Assembly (NCBI RefSeq): GCF_000003605.2
Contig: NW_003119935.1
Location: forward strand, 89,737 to 122,793
Length of the DNA: 33,057 nucleotides
From: Saccoglossus kowalevskii
Lineage: Eukaryota > Hemichordata > Enteropneusta > Harrimaniidae
Reading direction: 5' to 3'
Positions 1 to 10,775 of this stretch are shown piece after piece (position 1 is the first letter of the stretch; every line of letters starts with the position of its first letter). The notes under the pieces are model-generated. The model had not been told where the DNA came from. It worked only from the letters and a program-made list of their open reading frames with translations, and made no database searches. The position numbers were made by a program, and so were the translations under genes.

Positions 1-857
1 TTACCACTATTATTAAGTGAAGCTTGAATAGCTTTGGTCTGAATATCATGATGTATGGATATTGTCGCTGTATCGCCTCGACATCCAAGCCAACACAGCT
101 TTAGCTGTGCTCAGCGACATTTATTCTCGGGTCAGGCATTTTCACCGCCTGGCAACCATCATGGTGAAACAAAGGCCATAAAAGTCCCAGAAAACGGTAT
201 TTTGGGATGGTTGTTGTCACTCCCTACATATGCAACATATTTAAATTTGGTTGGATTTCTTCAAAGTTAAGTTTGTGCTGTTTTCTCGATTTTAGCTATT
301 TTCACCGGCTTTTTGATCAGTGCACAGCAGCTCGCGCAGAGTCCATAGAAATACTTGGTAGAGTGGTGCGCGTCTTAAATAGCAACGTGGAGCGTTTAGT
401 GACTTAACTCCGCCTCGAAGATTTTGATAGCTTGGCCAAGCGCGTTGAAGAAAGAAGTTATATGATTGGCTGTTGTTAAACTGATTCTAAACTGTGAGGG
501 CATTGTCACATACACATAGTCCTAATGAAATACTTCAAGGTGATAGTGGAGTGCTTCGCCGGAACATTCACCTTGAAAATTCAAGATGGGTGTAAACTAG
601 CTGACTTAACGTTTCTACACTAAAATACAAACTAGGCTAAGACTAAAAAATTATTGGTCAATGCAGCATAACTACATGATGTTAGTATGGAATGGCAGAT
701 TGCAGCGTGACTGCAACTTGAAGGTATACGACAGCAAGTGCTGCGGCAACACCCTAGTTACATTTCGGCAAGAACAATGATATACAATAACAAAGTGTTA
801 TACTACTAGTGTATTACCACAGGCATATGGTACACAGTCGGAAGCAATAGTTAATAT
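1..857. other. Upstream flank or intron of gene 1; no supported exon
   Basis: Short open frames occur at 55-270 and 207-407, but neither has a signal peptide, a convincing donor in phase 0 or a recognisable domain. A small hairpin (CACAGCT, TT, AGCTGTG) sits near 91-106. The 5' exon of gene 1 is therefore not identified here and may lie before the window. Confidence 0.4.
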
Positions 858-879
858 AATGATTTCTCTTTTTTTCCAG

Positions 880-1356
880 AAAAAACTTTATGACGACAAC
901 TTTGAAATGTTGCTGAATCATCAATTATCTCCCAAAATGGTTTATGATCTTACTCTGAAAACTAAAAAGAATAACTTTCCTGATTCAACAAATGTGTACA
1001 ATCAGTATGAACACACAACTGCCAGTGTACCTGTAACAAGTGGATTATCAGACGCGAATCTTTATGATGATGATGATTCTAATGCAGCTGATTTAACAGG
1101 CGATGAGTTGGAAGCGGAAAGTATAGCATCATACGGACCATATACACAATTTCAGTTCAATTCACAGCCCTCTGAATTTGATAGATCGTTTTCGAGTATT
1201 GTTGACAGCGATGAAGCAGGAATATCCGATCAACTTGATGCGCCACCACCAAACATTGCACACATGGATAGCCTAGATATTCAAAATACGCCCCAAGTCC
1301 CGTTTGGAATCCAGCCACATATTGTGCCCCATTTCCGTGCCGGGTTCCTACCACCG
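880..1356 (+). CDS. Gene 1 exon A: acidic cysteine-free linker
   Basis: 159 codons, phase 0 at both ends. The exon opens with K-K-L-Y-D-D after a polypyrimidine tract, so the ATG at 859 lies in the intron and is not a start. A D-D-D-D-S run and many E/D residues sit near residues 65-85. The exon closes with a hydrophobic, Pro-containing stretch (HFRAGFLPP) just before the donor at 1357. Gene 2 exon 2 is of similar size, also lacks cysteine and ends in a similar hydrophobic/Pro stretch. Confidence 0.8.
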
Positions 1357-2805
1357 GTATGTATGTATGACATTCACATATAGCAATAAGGCGCTATCAA
1401 CGTTGTCGCATGTCAATGTTGGCTTCTATTTGCTTTTTATACCTCGCTGCAAATTTAAATCGCCACTTAATTGACTGTCTGGGCTCAGAGTTGTATTTAT
1501 ACTAGCCAGAAAGCAGGACTTGCAGTACTCTCATATCTCGCGAACGTCATTGTAAATTTTAAGATTGATTTCAGTATGTGTTACTATTAAATTGAAAGTG
1601 TTACTAGTAAATGAACGCAACAAACATCACTGTAATCCTATTCTCTACTCTGTGTAGCCAATGGTTAAAGTGGAAGCCTGGTTTTCTTGGGAAGATTTTC
1701 CAATATTCAGTGACAGCATTGTGGTCCCACCCATGGCAGATGTAGTGGAAGTTCTGGATAAAGCCTATGCGAGTTTCGTGAGAAAACGTTCTGTCTCTAA
1801 CTACCCATATCCCTCTCACTATGAAATAGAAAGAGTAAGTGGGAACTGTGTTATTCTGAAGGACTTTGTGGGTGTTCCTGTACAAAACCAACTAGCATGG
1901 ACAATAACAATACTAGGACTACGAGGCGAGGTAAGACAAACATTGTGACTTAGGCATGTACCCTGGTCACCTTTCAAACTGCTATATTTTAGTTATTACT
2001 AGTCGTTGATTTTTAAATCTGCATGTTTAGCATTTCAACACGTTTTGAAACAACGATTCCTGATCTTAAATTCAAACACGTTTCAAACACGTGGTACCTC
2101 AAATGGCAAACATTCAACCTCATCTGCTGTTGAGAACACATCTCCTTAGATCTTTCGCTTTATGAGATGCCGATTGTTTATAAATAATATGAATAATTAT
2201 GATGTCTGTAATTGGGGTCCAAACAGGGATTGGATCCCTATTGTTATCGTTCTCGATTTTCTTCTTCTTCCGACGTTTTTTATGTGCGCTTGTTTGATAA
2301 AACCGCTGAAGGAATCTCCTCAAACTTGCGGATTTAGAGCGGGAGGGTCGTCACCTGCGCACGCGCGGGAATTGAGTCCCAAACGATGATAACAGTACAC
2401 GTTAAGAACGCAAAGGCTCATGGGTAGACGCTTGTTTGTAAACAATGACACGCTATGGCCACCTGGCGCATGCGTAGGTGACGACTCCCCCGCTTTAAAG
2501 TATGTAATATTTTATTTCATCTGTGTCATATTACTCAATAGCATGCGATTTGTAAAGACATTTTTTTAAAGAAAAACTGAGAAATGCACAGTAAATTTTA
2601 CTTTCAGCAGTGACAACATGCAGTATAAAATTAGTCGAATTCGCTTTAACTAATATTTGTTATTTTTCTTCTGTTGTGACAGAAACTATCCGAGAGCTTG
2701 TGCCTGCCACCAGCAGACCTGTACGTGTTGTCTGGTTATACAGTTGAGCTTGTGTATGGACCCTTTACTTCAATAGAAGACGAAAAAAGGAATGTTAACT
2801 TGTGA
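880..2805 (+). CDS. Gene 1: 3' portion of a spliced gene, unrecognised protein with a two-cysteine C-terminal domain
   Basis: Three exons (880-1356, 1658-1930, 2683-2805) join in one frame and give 290 residues ending at a TGA (2803-2805). Both introns are phase 0 with GT-AG ends: donors GTATGT and GTAAGA, acceptors after TTTTTTCCAG, TGTGTAG and TTGTGACAG. Exon 1 of this model is an acidic, Ser/Asp-rich linker with no cysteine. The other two form a compact domain with two cysteines, one in a G-N-C-V-I stretch and one in L-C-L-P-P, followed by SGYTVELVYG. The same layout recurs in gene 2 of this window (16360-19277, - strand), so the two are probably paralogues. By analogy the missing 5' end should be an exon with a signal peptide, making this a secreted protein. 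I do not recognise the family; function is unknown. The exon chain is well supported, the complete gene is not. Confidence 0.8.
1658..1930 (+). CDS. Gene 1 exon B: first part of the C-terminal domain
   Basis: 91 codons, phase 0 at both ends. Visible landmarks are V-V-P-P-x-A-D-V-V-E-V-L-D-K-A, then a Y-E-I-E strand, a single cysteine in G-N-C-V-I-L, and A-W-T-I-T-I-L ending in R-G-E at the donor. Gene 2 exon 4 has the same landmarks in the same order (TVNNVL, Y-S-V, E-C-Y-V-I, V-W-F-I-V-V-V, N-G-K). Confidence 0.8.
2334..2498 (-). mobile_element. TTAA-type MITE, copy A
   Basis: About 157 bp (2338-2494) with terminal inverted repeats: AGCGGGAGGGTCGTCACCTG at the left and the complement of AGCGGGGGAGTCGTCACCT at the right. 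It is flanked by TTAG (2334-2337) and TTAA (2495-2498), the first a likely one-base mutation of a TTAA target duplication. The interior matches copy B (4138-4301) in the opposite orientation, including CAAACAAGCGTCTACCCATG when read on the - strand. No coding capacity, so it must be non-autonomous. TTAA duplications suggest mobilisation by a piggyBac-type transposase; that is inference. Confidence 0.8.
2683..2805 (+). CDS. Gene 1 exon C: last strands of the C-terminal domain, with stop
   Basis: 40 codons plus TGA. It contains CLPPADLYVLSGYTVELVYG, which lines up with CLPDEKIIVRPGYTVKVVLL in gene 2 exon 5. An AATAAA at 2811-2816 begins only five bases after the stop. A second AATAAA at 3211-3216 would give a 3' UTR of about 400 bases and looks a more usual polyadenylation signal. 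Confidence 0.78.
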   Translation, partial: KLSESLCLPPADLYVLSGYTVELVYGPFTSIEDEKRNVNL

Positions 2806-2816
2806 AAAATAATAAA

Positions 2817-4137
2817 CACTTTCCTTTATCTGGATAGTATCGCCATAAACTATATTGCTAAGGCACCACAATTTCAGTAATTGGTACAGTCTATAAAAGT
2901 GTCTTTGAGAAGAATCCAAATCTGCAATATACAACGTGTTGCTGTAAATCACGTACTTATATCACATTAAATGTACACAGACAATTAATTATGATTTTGT
3001 TAAAATTTAGTCGTATTGTCCAATGTTGTAACAGTTTACAGTTGTGTCATATGACCACATGTACCCAGATTTAAAGATATGTATAATAATAATGATAATT
3101 CTAATTATTGTTGTTTAATTTATGTAATTTCTTATCAATTGATATGTATATTTGTGGAAGTATTATTTATATTAATAATTTAGTTCTTCAACTATATACA
3201 CAACAACATTAATAAATATAAGGTAACCTTTTACAGATTTCAAACTCGTACGATTGTCTTTACTTGAAAACACTTCTTCATTGCTTTGTACAAATAGAAC
3301 ATCAAGTGAATTAACGCATCAGCTAACATGCTATACAGATGTGACAGCCTTTAGGGCAACACGCCGATCGGAAGGACGAAGCTTCTGTGTATTCATGTGT
3401 GACCATGCAATATCAGATTTCGGAACTTCTACTTGCAATTAATAAATTTAATTGCACTCCGAGTAAATTTGACCCATTTGATATCCGCTGTGTGCCATAT
3501 ATCCGTTTCGCAGTTTTTAAAACATTTCGATAACGGAAACGTAATTTATGATCGCGGAGTCATTGAGACTACGTAGTGATTGGTGATTTGCATAAATGAT
3601 TTGAAAGGGGTAGTTGTCGCGCCACATATGCGTCAGATTTCTTTGGATAAATACGTTGATTTCCCCGGTATTGGTGTTCATAGGTTAGGGAACACACAGA
3701 GGATTGTAATGCACAATATGAACCTCGGTACCGCCTTTGCATTTCACTGTGATGGAGGTTATCAACAATTTCGATCATATACTAGGACCCATATCTGACG
3801 CATAAGCGAATCACCGTTAGTTGACCCTCACGGTTTTCGGGACGCATCGTTTACTATTCACTATATACTGGTCTTTTCATAACCAAAATAGATGAAACAA
3901 TCTCACGATGCGCGGTCATGTTGCCACTGGGTGAATAAGAATATTATCATAATATTTAGTATGCCTGTATGAGCCAAATAGATGACAGGTTATTACTACA
4001 TGAGGATAATAACAATTATTGCAATGCTTTATTGCACTATAATCTATTATATAGGAATACATAACCAACGTCATTATATACTAAAGTTATTTTCCAAACC
4101 TACGCTGTGTAAACAGCAAATCTAAAGTTTGATGTAG
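2817..4137. other. Intergenic stretch after gene 1
   Basis: AT-rich DNA that holds the probable 3' UTR of gene 1 and then no supported gene. The one structure seen is a spaced inverted repeat at 3582-3815: TATGCGTCAGAT (3627-3638) against ATCTGACGCATA (3793-3804), with an outer GGTGATTTGC / GCGAATCACC pair. The roughly 70-codon frames open on both strands there have no recognisable domain. Confidence 0.4.
3211..3216 (+). promoter_or_regulatory. Candidate polyadenylation signal of gene 1
   Basis: AATAAA lies 406 bases past the gene 1 stop, at the end of an AT-rich stretch that could be 3' UTR. The competing AATAAA at 2811-2816 almost touches the stop codon. Sequence alone cannot say which is used. 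Confidence 0.35.
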
Positions 4138-4301
4138 TTAAAGCGGGGGAGTCGTCACCTGCGCATGCGGCAAACGGCCATAGCGTGTCGCTGTTGACAA
4201 ACAAGCGTCTACCCATGAGCCTTTGCGTTTTAGCGTGCGTTGTTATTGGCGCTTAAAACTCAATTCCCGCGCATGCGCAGGTGACGATCCTTCCATTTTA
4301 A
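4138..4301 (+). mobile_element. TTAA-type MITE, copy B
   Basis: About 156 bp bounded by TTAA at both ends (4138-4141 and 4298-4301). The inverted repeats share TCGTCACCTGCGCATGCG, with AGCGGGGGAG at the left and the more diverged AATGGAAGGA at the right, just inside the TTAA. It is the inverted counterpart of copy A, 1.6 kb away. The intact TTAA pair defines the family boundaries well. Confidence 0.82.
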
Positions 4302-4679
4302 AAAACACCAAGGAACGATTATGTCGAATTACAATAGAACGCTTTGTTAACTGGCAAATTTGTTAATTTAAAGCCCTTCAATATGCTTAAATTTGTGAAA
4401 TGAAGGACCAATGAAAATAAATGGTTTTACAGTACGCCGTTTCTGTAAGTCGCGCCATCCAGCGACAAAGTGGATAAGTGTTTAAAAGGAAGCAAAGGAC
4501 ACCGTGGAGGGCGTTGATACTGTTTTGATCTGTGGTCGTCCGCCAATGAATACATACTGGAATAAATAATAACAAACTACCAAACATCATTGTCAAGTTT
4601 AATGACAGTGCTTACACCCATTTATGCCATGTTGATGTCACGGAAGGAAATTATATTATAATTTTGATTACCTAAGTTC

Positions 4680-5341
4680 CCCGGGGGTCCGACTTGTGGA
4701 AATACCTGGAACCCATGTCTGTGAAAGGGGTTTTCAAAATGACCCAAAATACGTTTTTAAAGGACAAAATTTCGTACCCTTTTCCCTGTTAGAAAGCTTA
4801 AAGATCACACACCTTGAACTCGCGCCTGATCTCGCGATATTTAGGCTTTCTAACCCTTCAGTGTAAGCACGGGTTGGTCATAAGCCGTGATCGCCCGTGA
4901 TCGAGGGTCGTTAACCAGGGGCCGGACGTTTCCTCGTACCCTTTTCAATGTTAGAAAGCTAAATGATCACACACCTTGAACTCGCGCCTGATCTCGCGAT
5001 ATTTAGGCTTTCCAACCCTTCAGTGTAAGCACGGGTTGGTCAGAAGCCGTGATCGCCCGTGACCGAGGGTCGTTAACCAGGGGCCGGACGTTTCCTCGTT
5101 TTTGCAATCATTGAAATCCTTAAAGCAATAAAAAAAAAAAACGATAATACCATTTAAAAAATAACCACCCTTATCACGCTGGCAGTACCGGAAAAGACAC
5201 CCTTTTTGGCTATTTTGACTGAAATGGTAACCCTAAACGCTTAACGCGCGTTAACGTGCTTTTCTTTAAAAATACACCCTTTTAAGGCGTTTTCTTTCAC
5301 AGACATACGTTCCAGATCATTCTTTAAGTCGGCCCCCCGGG
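4680..5341. mobile_element. Non-autonomous DNA transposon with long TIRs
   Basis: The ends are CCCGGGGGTCCGACTT and, reverse-complemented, CCCGGGGGGCCGACTT. The inverted similarity continues inward for about 55 bp, including CTGGAAC and ATGTCTGTGAAAG at both ends. Flanking 8-mers CTAAGTTC (4672-4679) and CTAAGTCC (5342-5349) differ at one base and fit an 8-bp target duplication, as in hAT or P-type elements. The interior is more GC-rich than its surroundings and has no ORF, but carries a 162-bp tandem duplication. The transposase class is inferred only from duplication length; the termini are not the usual hAT CAGGG. Confidence 0.72.
4773..5098 (+). repeat. 162-bp unit, two tandem copies inside the TIR element
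   Basis: Unit 1 is 4773-4934 and unit 2 starts at 4935. Both begin CGTACCCTTTTC and contain GATCACACACCTTGAACTCG, CTCGCGATATTTAGGCTTTC, GTAAGCACGGGTTGGTCA and GGGGCCGGACGTTTCCTCG, with only a few differences, so the duplication is recent relative to the TIR divergence. Confidence 0.9.
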
Positions 5342-5349
5342 CTAAGTCC

Positions 5350-6093
5350 CCCTAATCGACAACGTCGCCATAGAAACTGAGGGACTGTGGTTTAATTAAT
5401 CATGAATTGGTCTTTTAATATATCCCGAATATTCACATGAATTGCGCCCTCAACCGACATATACAATTTCCTTACTATTACCTGGCAACACGTCAGAACT
5501 ATGTTCCTCATTGTTGAGTATCATATTTTGTATTGCTCGTGGAAAGCACTAGAATAAAGTGATGATTTTTTTTTAGAAACCCCGATCTCTGCAAATGCTT
5601 TTGTGCAATTCTTATGCAAATGTCATGAAAATATTTCATGGTCTTTGATCGCGATTCATCGTCAATTCAGTCATGATCAATTCAGGGTGCATAGAATTTA
5701 CAATTTCCAATTTAAATTTAAAATGTTGATCCTAAATATAATTGACCTTTTGTGTAATCGTTTGCCATCTAGAATGTAGTCAATGTAGTCAAATCCCAAA
5801 TGATTGATTGATTAATTGATATATAGTTACAGGCCAGAACGACGTCGACGCTGTGTCACCCAATTAGGCATTACTAGAGGGCGCAACATAACTGTCAATA
5901 TACTATTTTAATATACCTAACATAGACTTTATGACATGTAGTCTGAGGGCGTTAAAGTGAGTCAAAAGTCAAAACTATACCCTGAAACTGGTAATCCCCA
6001 GGTTAATAGACGCACAACAAATATTTGCATTCATTATTGAACCTATTTCACCTTGCTGACACTTAAAAAGGCCCCAAACTTAATGTAATATAA
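5350..6093. other. Intergenic stretch
   Basis: No gene is supported. A single ACTAGAGGGCGC at 5873-5884 resembles half of a vertebrate-type CTCF core and recurs elsewhere in the window. Confidence 0.4.
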
Positions 6094-6795
<702 letters not shown>

Positions 6796-6949
6796 TTTCA
6801 AAGTATGTGTTTACATGTTTCAAAGTATGTGTTTACATGTTTCAAAGTATGTGTTTACATGTTTCAAAGTATGTGTTTACATGTTTCAAAGTATGTGTTT
6901 ACATGTTTCAAAGTATGTGTTTACATGTTTCAAAGTATGTGTTTACATG
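6796..6949 (+). repeat. 22-bp minisatellite, seven perfect copies
   Basis: The unit begins TTTCAAAGTATG and ends GTTTACATG. 154 bases equal exactly seven units with no mismatch, which implies very recent amplification or homogenisation. Each unit carries TGTTTAC, the core of a forkhead-factor site. Because 22 is not a multiple of three and no reading of the unit contains a stop, the array is open in several frames; the small proteins it appears to encode (repeats of FQSMCLHVSKYVFTC) are artefacts. Confidence 0.97.
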
Positions 6950-8389
6950 TGCATTTTGAAATATAACACTTGTTGAACGCAATAAAATCATGTGTGGATT
7001 TATCCCTTCAAAAAAAAATAAAGCAGTGGCACCAAAATGATTGCCGTTTGAATTGTTTTGCAATAGACACAATTTTAGAATGAAATGATTTGATATATAT
7101 GTGAAGTGTATATTGTTGCGTCAAATCCAAATTAGACATTGCCCTCTAGTGGCTGCATTTTTATGTATTTCTTGGGTTCATACCGTGTTCTCTGGCGATG
7201 AAAATGATTATTTCCTTGAAACATCTCTTCACTTTATTCCATCATTATTTCAATTAAGTCTGATTATTGGTCGACTGGTTATCATATCAATCTATATTTC
7301 ATCTGCTTTTGTATCGCATTTTTTGAAACAAGTATTTATATCATGTGAAAAAGCATACCCAAACACACTACTTAGTATGACATCACTTTCTATATTTTGA
7401 ATTATATTTGGATGGAAATGAGGGTGAAGAAAGGATAGTTTCCTCTGTGTCACATTTAACATATACTCAAGTTGACATTATAGTTAGACCTATGTGACCT
7501 GGTAATTATGATTGTTTGAAATTACTCGAAATTTGAGATTTATGTACTTTGCAAAATGTATTATTGTCGCCAACCAGAATTCACGAAAAGATATTATAAA
7601 ATTAATTGTTCACAGGCAAGGCATCCACGATGTTCTGTTAAAATCGTAATGGAGGTTAAATTGATGCATTATTATATTTGTTCAATATTTCATGATATTT
7701 AATTGAATATCAATTGTGGTACAAAAGTACTTTGTTCTGCCAGCTTAACTTATGAAATACATCAGAGCATCTGATGAACTTGAATTATGAGGGAAATGGA
7801 AAAGGAAATTAACACTGTATATTGAGCTAGTGTTAGTATACCTACAAGAGGACAGGAAATGTTATGCAAAATGTCGCCATGCGTGAGAAATATACATGAG
7901 AATAACATTTAAAGCTGAAAGACCCAATGAAACTATTTGATCAACATCGTACACAAACTGATCGTAATCCAAAGAAGAATGAAACCAGGAACCAAATGAT
8001 TTATTCAACTAAAACATCACTGACCTGATAGATCAGACAGCAAGGAATCTTATGTGAAAACAAAAATACCTGGTACAAATCCGAATCTAGCTGTACTAAA
8101 TTTCAGAAACACAGAATCACCAAGTATAAAGTCCAAAGACTCATATACCTACAATGAATAAACTTCTCAAACCAACAATAGTTGAAAATGTAGAACATAA
8201 GATAAAGAAGAACAAAGCCAGACAGGTCACAAAGTAGGCAATGTCAGAATAACTGCCAAACCTGGAAAGAAGTCAACATGCAATGCATGCACACTAAAGT
8301 ATAATTATGAAGTTATAACAAAGAATGAACAGGAATTCTTATATATATATCAAATTCAGCAGCTGTCAATATTACAGAAAATGTTGCGC
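6950..8389. other. Intergenic stretch with a possible decayed coding relic
   Basis: No intact gene. From about 8050 to 8345 (+ strand) short frames such as ESYVKTKIPGTNPNLAVLNF and, after a shift, GNVRITAKPGKKSTCNACTL look protein-like and could be a broken transposon or gene fragment, but I do not recognise them. A 99-codon frame at 7101-7400 starts with GTG and has no supporting splice site or domain. GCCCTCTAGTGG occurs at 7141-7152. Confidence 0.25.
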
Positions 8390-8464
8390 CTCAGCCACAC
8401 CAGATAACCAAGCACTCAGCCACACCAGATAACCAAGCACTCAGCCACACCAGATAACCAAGCA
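8390..8464 (+). repeat. 25-bp direct repeat, three perfect copies
   Basis: The unit begins CTCAGCCACACCAG and ends AACCAAGCA. Three head-to-tail copies without mismatch. Confidence 0.97.
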
Positions 8465-10035
8465 AACCCCACGATCACTTAATAGGCTATGTATTATAGC
8501 TAGAACACGGTAGTTATCTGCAAAAGTTACATATATGAAAACTGTCCATTAGTTAAGAGATACACGAATTTATTCTACAATTTGCCCTCGAATTTAAACA
8601 CACTATTTTGTTCTGGTTCTAGAAAATATCGTTGTATAACTGTACTATCACTTTATTGCATTAATATGTATTATTATTCAATGTTCATGTTTGCAGTTGA
8701 GTAAGCATGGTTTGAAAGTGTATGGTTAAATAACACAGCATATGATTCATTTCATATTTACATATTTTGATGAAGTACTTTCCATCACCAATCCTAAATT
8801 TAATGATTATATTTTTCTGCTGCATTCTTAGATCTGATCAGCTTTATACCAGACTATATGACAAAAGATCATCAATTTTCGACACCTTTACAGCAGTAAC
8901 TCAATTCTCTGCTACATATGGGGTAAAAATTCAAAAGGTCTTTTGGCAGATATAATTACCTTGCATCAATGTAACATGAAAGAAAGCATTGGTTTTCGAA
9001 TTTCGGTAGCTTCTTTTGGCGTTTTTTCACTGATCGACGATATAATATATAGCAGTATATATTAAACGAAATACTCCATTCCTGTCGCAATAATTTGATT
9101 CTTTCTTATTGGTCAATTACCTTAATGTCAGAAAATATGACATAGAACACTTGTACTGTGATTAAACTAAAACCAAAATACACCCTAAAAAGTCGAAATA
9201 TTCTGAATAGTTAGTTTTTATCAGATGACTTGGGTTTTTTGCTTTCAATTTTGTGCGATCGCACTTTGTTATTGAGTGGTTTCACAAATTTCATGATCTG
9301 TATACATCCAGTACTGCGTATGTAATCGACTGTGTACTCGAGTTATTATGAGGACTCCCACATTATGCACTCAGACGGTACATATTTTCATCGAACAACG
9401 AATACTCTTAGGGTACGTTTCTCTGCTTTCACGGTATCCTCGTTATTCAGCAATATAATGAGGGCGCTACATATTTTTGATGAGATCACTATGATTGTGT
9501 ATGATATAAGATTATCGATTTGTAAACGCGTTTATTTAGATATATTGACTCCCACCATTGGAATTTGAAGTGTTTTGTGTCATCATTTGTAGAAGAGGAA
9601 ACGTACTTTTTCTGCCAGTTGCAGCATAAATGTTTATAGGCTTGAATTTTAAAATTAGTAGATGCTCACCAACTCATTCCGACACTTACTTTTCAAGACA
9701 TCATTCACGAGTTAACATAGCACACAAAGCAGATAAACAATGCGCCATCAGATGTGTGAGCAAATATTTTTTCATTACTCAGAAATGACACGACAAAGCC
9801 ATGACTTGTTATCTGGTGTCACTGCATTATTTATTTATTTATTTGCTTCATAACTCGAGCCCATTATTTGGATAGTTCAACAAATCCAGTTGGGGCATCG
9901 AATTACTTGTGTGAAATGGTGTTTATATGTCATCGGCTGAAACGGGAAATGAAATTCTTGATAGCGACGATGCTTTTCAGTTACGTAAATGTAAGTTACG
10001 TAAGTTTGGTATAAACATTTAATGAAGAACTGTCG
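8465..10035. other. Intergenic stretch
   Basis: No supported gene. A 62-codon frame at 8767-8955 starts with a hydrophobic segment (LMIIFFCCIL) but has no flanking gene structure. A 78-codon frame at 9332-9568 has no recognisable feature. Two TTACGTAA-like palindromes lie near 9980-10002. Confidence 0.3.
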
Positions 10036-10775
10036 TTTATGGCACATTGTTTAATAGTGAAGTATCTTATAGGACACAGTGTTCAAAAGAAGTCCATTTT
10101 AGAGTGCAGTGTTCAATAGAGAAGTCTCGTTTAGGGTACAGTGTTCAATAGATAAGTCTCTTTTAGGGCACAGTGTTCAATATGAAGTCTCTTTTAGGGT
10201 ACAATGTTCAATTGAGAAGTCTCATTTAGCGTACAGTGTTCAATAGAGAAGTCTATTTATGTTACAATGTACAATAGAGAAGTATCTTCTAGGCTACTGT
10301 GTTCAATAGCGAAGTCTCGTTTAGGGTACAGTGTTCAATAGAAAGTCTCTTTTATGATACAATATTCAATAAAGAAGTACCTTCTAGGGTACTGTGTTCA
10401 ATAGCGAAGTCTCGTTTAGGGTACAGTGTTCAATAGAAAGTCTCTTTTAGGATACAATATTCAATAGAGAAGTACCTTCTAGGGTACTGTGTTCAATAGC
10501 GAAGTCTTTTTTAGGTTACAATGTTCGATAGAGAAGTATCTTCTAGGGTACTGTGTTCAATAGAGAAGGCTCGTTTAGGGTACAGTGTTCAACAGAGAAG
10601 TCTCGTTTAAGGTAAAGTGTTCAATAGAGAAGTCTCATTTAGGGTACAGTGTTCAACAGAGAAGTCTCGTTTTAGGTACCAAGTTCAGTAGAGAAGTCTC
10701 GTTTATAGTACATTATTCAAAACGGGATGTCGTTTAGGGTGCGATATTCATTGAAGAGTTCTCATTTCGGGTTAA
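10036..10775 (+). repeat. ~32-bp satellite array, about 23 diverged units
   Basis: The unit consensus includes CAGTGTTCAATAGAGAAGTC followed by TCGTTTAGGGTA. Units differ by point changes and one-base indels. From about 10270 to 10500 a higher-order pattern of three units (about 95 bp) repeats: one marked by CTTCTAGG, one by AGCGAAGTCTCG, one by AATATTCAAT. The period is not a multiple of three and frames are broken, so it is not coding. Confidence 0.93.

Noticed and set aside
55-407. Overlapping 66-71 codon frames as the first exon of gene 1
   Set aside because: No signal peptide, no phase-0 donor, and no match to gene 2 exon 1.
7101-7400. 99-codon membrane-like protein
   Set aside because: Starts with GTG, no splice or promoter support, and its composition fits AT-rich chance sequence.
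8050-8345. Broken protein-like frames as a named element
   Set aside because: Plausible codon pattern, but I could not match it to any family, so no name is given.
8390-8464. CRISPR array
   Set aside because: The three 25-bp units are directly adjacent with no spacers and the DNA is eukaryotic.
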